8,218 nucleotides of DNA from DASPKW01 sp038244055 (GCA_038244055.1 JBBRTW010000328.1:1-8218); one strand, 5' to 3'. Counted from the stretch's first letter, positions 1-6,472 are shown. Notes: generated from the sequence alone by a model not told the origin. A program made the numbers and translations.

Positions 1-866
1 CTGATATTGCCGGGGTTGTTGGAGGCGGTATTGGTGGGCGCGGTTCCGGGGGTGCCGGGAGCGAGGGGGGAGGGGGGGATGTTGTAGGACTGGCCGATGA
101 TGACTTTATTGGGGTTTTCGGCCAGGGAGGGGTTGGCTTTGACGATCAGGTCCTGATAGGTCTTGCCGGCGCTGCCGTAGCACTTGGAGGCGATTTTAGA
201 GAGGCTGTCGCCGGATTCGCAGACGTACTTTTTCATTCCGCCGGCGGCGGGAACTGTGTTGCGTGGCTGAGCTGCGCCGCCGATGATGGTGAGAGGATCG
301 GGGCCATCGGGCTGGGGCGGCTGGAGATTGCGGGCAGCGCGGAGGGGCTGGCCATCGGGGCCGATGAGTGTTTCGCCCATGGCGGCGGCGACATCGGCGA
401 TGTTGCGGGGCTGGGTATTGTCGAGGATGCGGATGCGGTTGTCGGTGTTGGGGTTCAGGGTTCGGGGGTCAGGGTTCAGGTTGCGCGGATCGTAGTTGGG
501 ATTGGGGTTGGGGTTGCGAGCGCCGTTGTTGATGGCGACGGGGTCGTTCGAGCCGTATTGATGGGGCTGGGGGGCGACCGTGCCGGGGCGGATTTCAACG
601 AAGGTGACGGGGGAGGGGCGGGCGGCGACTTCATCGCGGGTCAGAACCTGGTTATCGGGTGAGACGTTGCGCGGGGCGTTCACGGGGGGAATGGCGGTGT
701 TGTGGGAGGCGGGGGTGACGATCGCCTTGCGGACGTTGTCGGCGACATTGGCCACTGGCGCGGGGGGCGGCTCGGTGGAGCGCATGAGCTGATCGGAAAG
801 GAGGATCCCGATCACGATGATGAAGGCCAGGCCGACCAGAAGACCGATTTTGGTTTCGCGCGTCAT
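1..866 (-). CDS. Membrane-anchored LysM-domain protein, 3' end outside the window
   Basis: The frame is open from ATG at 866-864 to the left edge (288 codons), so the C-terminus is missing. A short basic start (MTRETK) is followed by one hydrophobic segment at residues 7-24, a likely uncleaved anchor. Residues about 28-210 are low-complexity and rich in Pro, Asn and Arg, with NPNPNP near 117-125 and a periodic RNLNPDPRTLNPN at 128-140 encoded by a DNA heptamer array. A single LysM domain follows at about 212-265 (KKYVCESGDSLSKIA, then NPNKVIIGQSYNIP), then another Pro/Thr/Asn tail. LysM binds N-acetylglucosamine-containing glycans such as peptidoglycan, so this is probably a periplasmic wall-binding protein tethered to the inner membrane. 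It begins 45 bp after the rsmH stop and is probably co-transcribed with it, in the place usually held by ftsL. A role in division or wall synthesis is inferred from position only. The Shine-Dalgarno is weak. Confidence 0.85.
   Translation of the reverse strand, partial: MTRETKIGLLVGLAFIIVIGILLSDQLMRSTEPPPAPVANVADNVRKAIVTPASHNTAIPPVNAPRNVSPDNQVLTRDEVAARPSPVTFVEIRPGTVAPQPHQYGSNDPVAINNGARNPNPNPNYDPRNLNPDPRTLNPNTDNRIRILDNTQPRNIADVAAAMGETLIGPDGQPLRAARNLQPPQPDGPDPLTIIGGAAQPRNTVPAAGGMKKYVCESGDSLSKIASKCYGSAGKTYQDLIVKANPSLAENPNKVIIGQSYNIPPSPLAPGTPGTAPTNTASNNPGNI
451..485 (+). repeat. Heptanucleotide repeat inside the LysM gene (5 units)
   Basis: Five consecutive 7-bp units read on the plus strand: GGGTTCA, GGGTTCG, GGGGTCA, GGGTTCA, GGTTGCG. 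On the coding (minus) strand they encode residues 128-139 of the LysM protein, and because 3 x 7 bp equals 7 codons the peptide tends to a seven-residue period (DPRNLNP, DPRTLNP). Adjacent at about 495-518 is a G-rich hexamer-like stretch encoding NPNPNP. The unit resembles those at 881-915 and 6381-6422. Confidence 0.75.
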
Positions 867-880
867 GATGACCCCGGAAG

Positions 881-915
881 TAGTTGCTAGTTGCGGGTTG
901 CTAGTTGCGAGTTAG
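881..915 (+). repeat. Heptanucleotide repeat at the rsmH-LysM junction (5 units)
   Basis: The plus strand reads TAGTTGC, TAGTTGC, GGGTTGC, TAGTTGC, GAGTTAG in uninterrupted 7-bp phase. It fills most of the 45-bp gap between rsmH and the LysM gene, and its last unit covers the rsmH stop codon (912-914). The unit GGGTTGC also occurs in the array at 6381-6422. No function is evident; the array would be transcribed as a C/A-rich spacer of the operon mRNA. Confidence 0.75.
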
Positions 916-1817
916 GGACTAGCGGCAACATTTTCGATCACTCGCATTTTGGAGGATCGGCTGCGGGGGTTGCGGGCGGTTTCTTCTTCGGTGGGACCCA
1001 CGGGTTTGCCGGTCAGGATCCGGGCAACACCGGTCGTCTCCAACGACCGAAACGCCTGCTTCACGAGCCGATCTTCCATCGACTGAAAACTGATCACCGC
1101 GAGTCGGCCGGCGGGGGCCAGGAATCCGGGGGCGTTTTTCAGAAGCGCCGCCAGGTTTTCGAGTTCCTGGTTGACCGCCATCCGAAGCGCCAGGAAAGTC
1201 CTGGTCGCGGGATCGATCTTCTCTCCAGAGTGGCCAATGGCAGACCGAACGAGGTCCGCCAGCCGGCCTGTGGTGTTTATCGGCGAGATTCGGCGTGCAT
1301 CCGCAATCTTTCTGGCAATTCTGCGAGAATAGCGCTCCTGAGCCAGTTCATATAGGACGTTGGCGAGGTCGTCGGCGGGGAGGGAGTTGACGAGATCGGC
1401 GGCCGAGCGGCGGGAGCGGGGATCGATGCGCATATCCAGGGGCATATCGAGGGAAAAAGACATGCCGTATTGGGATTCGAAGAGCTGGTTGGTGCTGATT
1501 CCGAGATCGGCGAGGATGCCGTGGACCTTGGGGGTCGCGGTTTCTTCGAGGACTTCTTTCAACTCGGAGAAATTGGCATGGAAGAGGCGGATGGGGCAGG
1601 GGAGGTTCTGGAGGCGGGCCTTGGCGAACTCGAGGTTGCGGGGGTCGGCATCGAGGCCGATGAGCAGGCCTGTCGGGCCGAGGAGGTTGGCGATGTGGAA
1701 GGCGTGCCCGCCGCGGCCGAGGGTGCAGTCGACGATGATCTTGCCGGGGGCAGGGGCGAGGAGATCGAGGACCTGGGGGAGGAGGACGGGGTCGTGACCG
1801 GTATCGGGGAGGTCCAT
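912..1817 (-). CDS. rsmH: 16S rRNA (cytosine(1402)-N(4))-methyltransferase RsmH (MraW)
   Basis: RsmH is a cytoplasmic S-adenosylmethionine-dependent enzyme that methylates N4 of C1402 in the 16S rRNA decoding centre. The 301-residue product has the usual family length of about 300 and the family motifs in order: HDPVLLPQVLDLL (8-20), the SAM-binding loop DCTLGRGGH (30-38), GLDADP (54-59), ADLGISTNQL (103-112), PLDMRIDP, VISFQSMEDR (241-250) and the C-terminal NPRSRSSKMRVIE. The family usually has VISFHSLEDR, so a His-to-Gln change is present. ATG at 1817-1815 is chosen because the conserved HxPVLL motif begins only seven residues later; no good Shine-Dalgarno precedes it. rsmH normally lies near the start of the dcw cluster after mraZ, but here no mraZ lies directly upstream and a divergent gene follows. 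The LysM gene is next downstream. Confidence 0.97.
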   Translation of the reverse strand: MDLPDTGHDPVLLPQVLDLLAPAPGKIIVDCTLGRGGHAFHIANLLGPTGLLIGLDADPRNLEFAKARLQNLPCPIRLFHANFSELKEVLEETATPKVHGILADLGISTNQLFESQYGMSFSLDMPLDMRIDPRSRRSAADLVNSLPADDLANVLYELAQERYSRRIARKIADARRISPINTTGRLADLVRSAIGHSGEKIDPATRTFLALRMAVNQELENLAALLKNAPGFLAPAGRLAVISFQSMEDRLVKQAFRSLETTGVARILTGKPVGPTEEETARNPRSRSSKMRVIENVAASP

Positions 1818-1842
1818 GGGGGCATTATGGGGGAAGGGGGGG
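1806..1842 (+). other. Four-tract G-run (possible G-quadruplex) over the rsmH start
   Basis: The plus strand has G-tracts at 1806-1809, 1818-1822, 1829-1833 and 1836-1842, with loops of 8, 6 and 2 nt. This fits a relaxed G-quadruplex pattern and overlaps the rsmH start codon on the strand opposite the mRNA, so any structure would be in template DNA and not in the transcript. G-runs are common on the plus strand of this window, so chance is a real alternative. Confidence 0.3.
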
Positions 1843-1985
1843 AGATGCCCAATGGGTCAGGGTGAACGGAAAATGGAAAGTGCTGGTGTTCGGAAAGTTA
1901 TTTCGGGGCAGGCAAGAATGTCTACCCCACCGTAGCTTCCAAACTCGGCGAAAGGCGGTAGTCTTTGGAGTTGGAGGAAATCACC
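1818..1985. promoter_or_regulatory. Divergent intergenic region between rsmH and the 1986 gene
   Basis: These 168 bp separate two diverging genes, so promoters for both the rsmH-LysM unit and the plus-strand gene must lie here or inside the genes. No convincing -35/-10 pair could be picked out for either direction. The plus-strand end carries a clear ribosome binding site (GGAGG at 1973-1977, 8 nt before ATG 1986). No MraZ-type direct repeats were recognised near rsmH. Confidence 0.5.
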
Positions 1986-2579
1986 ATGCGCCATGCGATT
2001 GTTTTTCTGATTGCCGTGATCGTCGGTTCGACTTGTCATGCCGCGCCGGCGAATGACCCATCGGGTCCGCGGGCGGCGCTGTTGGCTTACGACAAGATTG
2101 TCGGGCCGGGGGAGGCGGATAAGGCGATGGGGATTTATCGGGTGACGGCGGTGCGGGAGCGGGTGGTGGCGGAACTTTTGGCCAAGGTGGATGGGGCGCT
2201 GGCGACGTTGCAGAAGGCGGCGAAGGACAAGTATGGCGCGGAGATCGCCGATGCGATGGTGAAATCGGTGGGAGGCAAAGGGGCGGCGGATATCAATGCG
2301 GCCACGATCAAGGTGGAGGGCGATTCGGCGACGGTGCAGTTTCCGGGCGATGAGGAGGCGATGGTCATGGTGAAGGCGGGCGGCGAATGGAAGATTTCCG
2401 TCAAGGACATGATTCGGGGGATTGACGATCTGCCGAGGTTCCGCAAGGGGCTGGGACAACTGGCGGCGGAGGTGGCGCAGATCGCGGAGGATATCGGGAG
2501 GTCGCGGTTTGCTTCGGCGGAGATTCCGAGCAAGAAGCTATTGGAGGCGAAGGAGAGGGCGTTTAAGAAGGGGGAGTGA
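1986..2579 (+). CDS. Secreted protein of unknown function
   Basis: This encodes 197 residues. ATG 1986 is chosen over an upstream in-frame TTG at 1965 because GGAGG at 1973-1977 is ideally spaced and the protein then begins directly with a signal peptide (MRHAIVFLIAVIVGSTCHA, cleavage likely after Ala19). The mature part is mostly charged and helical up to about residue 100. A short beta-rich stretch follows, with KVEGDSATVQF and MVMVKAGGEWKISVKD. That hydrophobic/charged beta pattern ending in a Gly-Glu-Trp-Lys strand resembles the sheet of NTF2/SnoaL-like secreted proteins of the DUF4878 type. I treat this as a weak fold guess only. The C-terminus is again helical and Lys/Glu-rich. No catalytic motif is visible. 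The gene is divergent from rsmH, and a heptamer array begins 9 bp after its stop. Confidence 0.8.
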   Translation: MRHAIVFLIAVIVGSTCHAAPANDPSGPRAALLAYDKIVGPGEADKAMGIYRVTAVRERVVAELLAKVDGALATLQKAAKDKYGAEIADAMVKSVGGKGAADINAATIKVEGDSATVQFPGDEEAMVMVKAGGEWKISVKDMIRGIDDLPRFRKGLGQLAAEVAQIAEDIGRSRFASAEIPSKKLLEAKERAFKKGE

Positions 2580-2587
2580 AGGGGGGC

Positions 2588-2804
<217 letters not shown>

Positions 2805-2822
2805 CGAGTTTGGGCGTGGGGT

Positions 2823-2826
2823 GAGG
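2823..2826 (+). promoter_or_regulatory. Ribosome binding site that sets the prolyl oligopeptidase start
   Basis: GAGG at 2823-2826 lies 6 nt before ATG 2833. This, with the signal peptide that follows, places the real start after the heptamer array; the frame is open much further upstream, to 2422. Confidence 0.6.
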
Positions 2827-2832
2827 AATTCA

Positions 2833-4971
2833 ATGTTGAATCGTTTAATCATTTTGTTTGCGATGTTTGCTATGTCCAGTTTTGTTCTTGCGGGGACGGC
2901 GGTTCGGTATCCGGTGACGGCCAAAGGGGAGCAGGTGGATGAGTATTTTGGGGTGAAGGTTCCTGATCCATATCGCTGGCTGGAGGATGATCATTCGGAG
3001 GCGACCAAGGCGTGGGTGGAGGCGCAGAACAAGGTGACGGGGGAGTATTTGCAATCGATCCCTTCGCGGGTGGCGATCAAGGATCGGCTGCTCAAGCTGG
3101 TGAATTACGAGCGCTTTGGGTTGCCGAGCAAGCGGGGCGAGCGGGTGTTTATCAGCCGGAATGATGGCTTGCAGAATCAATCGGTGCTGTATGCGATCGA
3201 TCGGCCGGGGGCGACGCCGCGGGTTTTGCTGGATCCGAATACGTTGTCGGCCGACGGTACGGTGGCGCTGGGGCATTTGTCGTTCAGCGATGATGGTTCG
3301 CTGCTGGCATATTCGGTGGCGGTGTCGGGGTCGGACTGGCAGGAGTGGAAGGTGCGGGATGTGGTTACGGGCAAGGATCTTCCGGATCACCTCAAATGGT
3401 CGAAGTTTTCGGGGGCTTCGTGGACGCACGATAACTCGGGGTTTTTCTACGGGCGCTACGATGAGCCGAAGGACAAGGAGGCGCTGACGGGGGTGAATTA
3501 TTATCACAAGCTCTACTATCACAAGATGGGGACGGAGCAGTCGGAGGATGTGCTGGTGTACGATCGGCCGGACCATAAGGAGTGGAGCTTCGGCGGGTCG
3601 GTGACGGAGGATGGGCGGTATCTGATCATCTCGATCCACCAGGGGACCGATCCGAAGACGCGCGTGCTTTATAAGGATTTGAGCAAGCCCACGGAGAAGC
3701 CGGTTGAGTTGTTGATGGAATTCGATGCGGCGTATCACTTCCTGGATCACGATGGGCCGGTGTTCTGGTTCGAGACGAACCTGCAAGCGCCGCGCGGGAG
3801 GGTCATAGCGATCAATATCGATCATCCGGAGCGCGGGAAGTGGAAGCAGCTTATCCCGGAGTCGGCCGATACGCTGCAGCAGGTGAGCGTGTTTGGCGAT
3901 ACGTTCATCGCGTCTTACCTCAAAGATGCGCACACGGCCATCCGGCGTTTCGGGACGGATGGCGCGCCGCGCGGGGAGATCGATTTGCCGGGGCTTGGCT
4001 CGGTGGGCGGGTTCGGCGGGAAGCGCTCGCAAACGGAGACGTTTTATTCGTTCACCGGATATACGGTGCCCTCGACGATTTATCGCTACGACCTGAAAAC
4101 CGGGCGGAGCGAAATCTTCCGGCGGCCGAAGGTGGCGTTCGATCCATCGCTCTTCGAGACGAAGCAGATTTTCTACCCGAGCAAGGATGGCACGCGCATT
4201 CCGATGTTCATCACGCACAAGAAGGGGATCAAGCTCGATGGGAGCAATCCGACGCTGCTATATGGGTATGGCGGTTTCAATATCTCGCTGACGCCCTATT
4301 TCACAACGGCCAATGTGGTGTGGATGGAGATGGGGGGCGTTTACGCGGTGCCGAATCTGCGCGGGGGAGGGGAGTACGGTGAAGAGTGGCATCAGGCGGG
4401 GACGAAGCTTAAGAAGCAGAATGTGTTCGATGATTTCCTGGCGGCGGCGCAGTATCTGATCGATCAGAAGTATACGTCGAGCGAGAAACTGGCGATCATG
4501 GGCGGGAGCAATGGGGGATTGCTGGTGGGGGCGTGCATGACGCAGCGGCCGGACTTATTCCGGGCGGCGATCGCGGAGGTGGGGGTGATGGACATGCTGC
4601 GTTTCCACAAGTTCACGATCGGCTGGGGATGGACGGCCGACTATGGCTCATCGGATAACGCGGAGGAGTTCAAGGCGCTGCTGGCGTATTCGCCCTATCA
4701 CAATCTCAAGCCGGGGACGAAGTATCCGGCGACGCTGATTACAACCGGCGATCACGATGATCGGGTGGTGCCGGCGCATTCGTTCAAATTCGCGGCGCGG
4801 TTGCAGGAATACCAGGCGGGGGAGAATCCGGTGCTCATTCGAATCGAGACCAAGGCGGGGCATGGCGGGGGCAAGCCGCTCTCGAAGCAGATCGAGGAGC
4901 GGGCGGATGTCTGGGCGTTTCTGGTGAAGGAACTGGGGATGACAGTGCCGGAGCGCTTCGGGCACGAATGA
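2833..4971 (+). CDS. Secreted prolyl oligopeptidase (S9A family)
   Basis: This serine peptidase cleaves after proline in short peptides. The 712-residue product matches the family length of about 710. Residues 1-20 form a signal peptide (MLNRLIILFAMFAMSSFVLA), so it probably acts in the periplasm or outside the cell. The mature N-terminus has the family hallmark DPYRWLEDDHS, followed by a beta-propeller region (about residues 80-430) and an alpha/beta-hydrolase domain. Catalytic residues are Ser559 in GGSNGG, Asp643 in GDHDDRVVP (followed by Arg644) and His677 in KAGHGGGK. The order and spacing match porcine enzyme positions 554/641/680. YGYGGFNISLTPYF and NLRGGGEYGEEWHQAG are further family signatures. 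ATG 2833 is chosen for its ribosome binding site and signal peptide, although the frame is open back to 2422. The gene looks intact and active. Peptide scavenging is the likely role; the substrate is not shown by context. Confidence 0.96.
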   Translation: MLNRLIILFAMFAMSSFVLAGTAVRYPVTAKGEQVDEYFGVKVPDPYRWLEDDHSEATKAWVEAQNKVTGEYLQSIPSRVAIKDRLLKLVNYERFGLPSKRGERVFISRNDGLQNQSVLYAIDRPGATPRVLLDPNTLSADGTVALGHLSFSDDGSLLAYSVAVSGSDWQEWKVRDVVTGKDLPDHLKWSKFSGASWTHDNSGFFYGRYDEPKDKEALTGVNYYHKLYYHKMGTEQSEDVLVYDRPDHKEWSFGGSVTEDGRYLIISIHQGTDPKTRVLYKDLSKPTEKPVELLMEFDAAYHFLDHDGPVFWFETNLQAPRGRVIAINIDHPERGKWKQLIPESADTLQQVSVFGDTFIASYLKDAHTAIRRFGTDGAPRGEIDLPGLGSVGGFGGKRSQTETFYSFTGYTVPSTIYRYDLKTGRSEIFRRPKVAFDPSLFETKQIFYPSKDGTRIPMFITHKKGIKLDGSNPTLLYGYGGFNISLTPYFTTANVVWMEMGGVYAVPNLRGGGEYGEEWHQAGTKLKKQNVFDDFLAAAQYLIDQKYTSSEKLAIMGGSNGGLLVGACMTQRPDLFRAAIAEVGVMDMLRFHKFTIGWGWTADYGSSDNAEEFKALLAYSPYHNLKPGTKYPATLITTGDHDDRVVPAHSFKFAARLQEYQAGENPVLIRIETKAGHGGGKPLSKQIEERADVWAFLVKELGMTVPERFGHE

Positions 4972-4992
4972 GCGGGGGAGTCGTGCGACTTG

Positions 4993-5117
4993 TGTCATTC
5001 CGAGGGACCTTCAGGCGACCGAGGAATCTGGCCGCGAGGTATGGGCATTCGCCAAGCGAGCGGGCCGCGACAGATCGGCAAGATCCTTCGGTCGCCTTAG
5101 GCTCTCTCAGGATGACA
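4993..5117. repeat. Imperfect palindromic repeat, probably a dispersed element
   Basis: Arms of 37 nt at 4993-5029 and 5081-5117 are inverted copies with 29 of 37 positions matching, separated by a 51-nt loop. The outer ends read TGTCATTCCGAG and, on the opposite strand, TGTCATCCTGAG; the inner parts share GGCGACCGA and end in ATCT. The loop contains GGCCGCGA twice. Elements of this look (TGTCATTCCGAG...GAATCT...GATGACA) recur in intergenic regions of many bacteria and are often mis-annotated as short proteins. As RNA it would form a long hairpin starting 21 bp after the prolyl oligopeptidase stop, so it may stabilise or end that transcript. There is no U-run, so it is not a classic intrinsic terminator. 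Confidence 0.8.
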
Positions 5118-5130
5118 GCGCGGCGATTGG

Positions 5131-5190
5131 TCGGCAATTGGAATTGCATGTGATTTACTGTCGGTCATTGGAATTGCATGTGATTAGCTA
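5131..5190 (+). repeat. 30-bp direct duplication upstream of the coiled-coil gene
   Basis: Two head-to-tail copies, 5131-5160 and 5161-5190, match at 25 of 30 positions, including a perfect 19-bp core (ATTGGAATTGCATGTGATT). The half-motif CGGYNATTGG also appears once more just before, at 5121-5130. The pair lies 57-116 bp before the start of the next gene. The 30-bp period is close to three helical turns, so two proteins bound here would face the same side. A paired operator or upstream activator site is possible; a simple local duplication is the plain alternative. Confidence 0.75.
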
Positions 5191-5246
5191 ACGAATGGCC
5201 CGCTCCGCGTGTCACGTTTGTAGCCCTTTGCATTCTGGGAGGAATG

Positions 5247-6374
5247 ATGGTGCGCATTCATTTCGCGGTGGCGGTTTTCATTTTCAGTCCCATGTGCTGG
5301 GGGATCACGCTCGATCAGGCCAGGCGCGAGACGGAGCAGGCGCGGCAGAATCTGGAGGCGATCGATCGGGCGATCGGGATATCGCGCGGCAACGGGCAGC
5401 GGGCGGATCGCGATCTGGAGGATGCCCGGCGGCGGCAGAACGATCTTTCGCAGCGCATCGATATCGCGAATTCGACGCTGTCGGCTCAGAAGGAGCGTCT
5501 GACGGTGGTGCAGAAGACGATTCCGGATGCCCGGGCGGCCGCCGATTCGGCCAGGAACGCGATCGCGCCGAAACAGACGGCGATCGCGACGGGGGCCAAG
5601 CAATTGGAGGCGGCTCAGGCGGGCGTGGTTCAAACCGGGGAGCGCCTGTGGAAGCAGTATCTGTCGACCGATCCGGGGGCGCAGGCGGCGGTGGAAAAAC
5701 AATCGGCCGCGCAGGCGAAGCTCGACGCGGCGGTGGCGGCCGTGCTGGATGCGCTGGAGAAATCGCCAGCCTTTGCGCAGGCGCTGGCGACGGCGGCCGC
5801 CAATGAGGAGAAGGTGAAGGCCCTTCGCGCGGGCAAGGGGGATGCGCAGCAACTGGCGGATGCATCGACGGTGTGGATGCGTTCGAAGAATGAGATCGAG
5901 AAGTTGAAAGAGTCGGCGCTGGCGAAAGATCCGGCAGTACAGGCGGCTAGGACGGAGTTGCAATCGGCCAATGCAGTGCTGGCGGCGATCAAGAGCGCGT
6001 TCGACAGGAATCTGGCCGGGAATCCGGAAATGAGCCAGCCTCTGGCGTCGGTGCAGGCGGAGACGGCGGCGCTGGCCGGCGCGCGGGCGGATTTGAAGAC
6101 GGCGCAGACGGCGGCGACGGCGGCCGAGGCACGCGTGAAGGAAGCAACGGCGGCGGAATCGGCGGCCAAGGCAAGTCTCGTGCAGGTCGACCGGGATGTG
6201 GCGGGTTTGCGGCGGGACCTGGCGACCGCCCAGAACGACCAGCGCGATGCCGATCAGCGCGGGCGGCAGGCGCAGACGGATCAGGATCGGCTGGTGCAGG
6301 ATCGGAATCGGGCGCAGCAGATGCTGCGGGTGAAGCAGGATCAGGAGGCGCGGGTGGCGCGGACGGGGAAGTAG
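5247..6374 (+). CDS. Secreted Ala/Gln-rich coiled-coil protein of unknown function
   Basis: This encodes 375 residues from ATG 5247. Three tandem possible starts exist (ATG 5244, ATG 5247, GTG 5250). GGAGG at 5238-5242 is too close to the first, 4 nt from the second and 7 nt from the third, so the true start is 5247 or 5250. A signal peptide covers residues 1-19 (cleavage after CWG). The rest is almost wholly helical and charged, with long heptad-like runs: ARRETEQARQNLEAIDRAI, a central Ala/Lys-rich region, and a C-terminal section rich in Gln, Asp and Arg (about 315-375). A short break with less coil character, around GERLWKQYLSTDPGA, may be a hinge. No enzymatic domain, lipobox, or C-terminal anchor is seen. 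Long periplasmic coiled coils often act as spacers or scaffolds, but the partner here is unknown. The neighbouring genes give no strong hint. Confidence 0.85.
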   Translation: MVRIHFAVAVFIFSPMCWGITLDQARRETEQARQNLEAIDRAIGISRGNGQRADRDLEDARRRQNDLSQRIDIANSTLSAQKERLTVVQKTIPDARAAADSARNAIAPKQTAIATGAKQLEAAQAGVVQTGERLWKQYLSTDPGAQAAVEKQSAAQAKLDAAVAAVLDALEKSPAFAQALATAAANEEKVKALRAGKGDAQQLADASTVWMRSKNEIEKLKESALAKDPAVQAARTELQSANAVLAAIKSAFDRNLAGNPEMSQPLASVQAETAALAGARADLKTAQTAATAAEARVKEATAAESAAKASLVQVDRDVAGLRRDLATAQNDQRDADQRGRQAQTDQDRLVQDRNRAQQMLRVKQDQEARVARTGK

Positions 6375-6380
6375 GGGGGC

Positions 6381-6422
6381 GAGTTAAAAGTTGCGAGTTG
6401 AGGGTTGCGAGTTTCGAGTTGA
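6381..6422 (+). repeat. Heptanucleotide repeat after the coiled-coil gene (6 units)
   Basis: Units in phase are GAGTTAA, AAGTTGC, GAGTTGA, GGGTTGC, GAGTTTC, GAGTTGA, with a decayed GGGAAGC following at 6423-6429. The array begins 6 bp after the stop codon at 6372-6374. It shares unit GGGTTGC with the array at 881-915 and has the same GTT-N4 core as the other arrays. Confidence 0.75.
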
Positions 6423-6472
6423 GGGAAGCGCGGGTTGGGTATCCGCATTGATGCAAGGGGTTCGCGATTATC

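Larger units (their letters stand above)
4972..5246. other. Non-coding stretch after the prolyl oligopeptidase gene
   Basis: These 275 bp carry no credible gene. They hold a large palindromic repeat (4993-5117), three related CGGYNATTGG motifs (5121, 5132, 5162), a 30-bp direct duplication (5131-5190) and the ribosome binding site of the next gene. Short open frames across the palindrome are repeat-derived. Confidence 0.75.

Noticed and set aside
283..890. Short plus-strand frames at 283-495, 580-792 and 702-890
   Set aside because: They lie opposite the LysM protein gene, which has a coherent anchor, linker and domain on the minus strand.
1470..1865. Plus-strand open frame opposite rsmH
   Set aside because: It is Gly/Glu-rich complement of the well-supported rsmH gene.
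2845..4218. Long minus-strand open frame of 457 codons opposite the prolyl oligopeptidase gene
   Set aside because: It is very rich in Arg, His, Pro and Leu, as expected from the complement of a high-GC gene, and shows no domain. The plus strand holds an intact known enzyme.
4968..5153. Short open frames across the palindromic repeat on both strands
   Set aside because: Peptides such as VILREPKATEGS and SFRGTFRRPRN are typical mistranslations of this dispersed repeat type; no ribosome binding site is seen.
5184..5963. Minus-strand open frame of 259 codons opposite the coiled-coil gene
   Set aside because: It is Arg/Leu-rich antisense sequence without a signal peptide or motif. The plus strand has a ribosome binding site and signal peptide.
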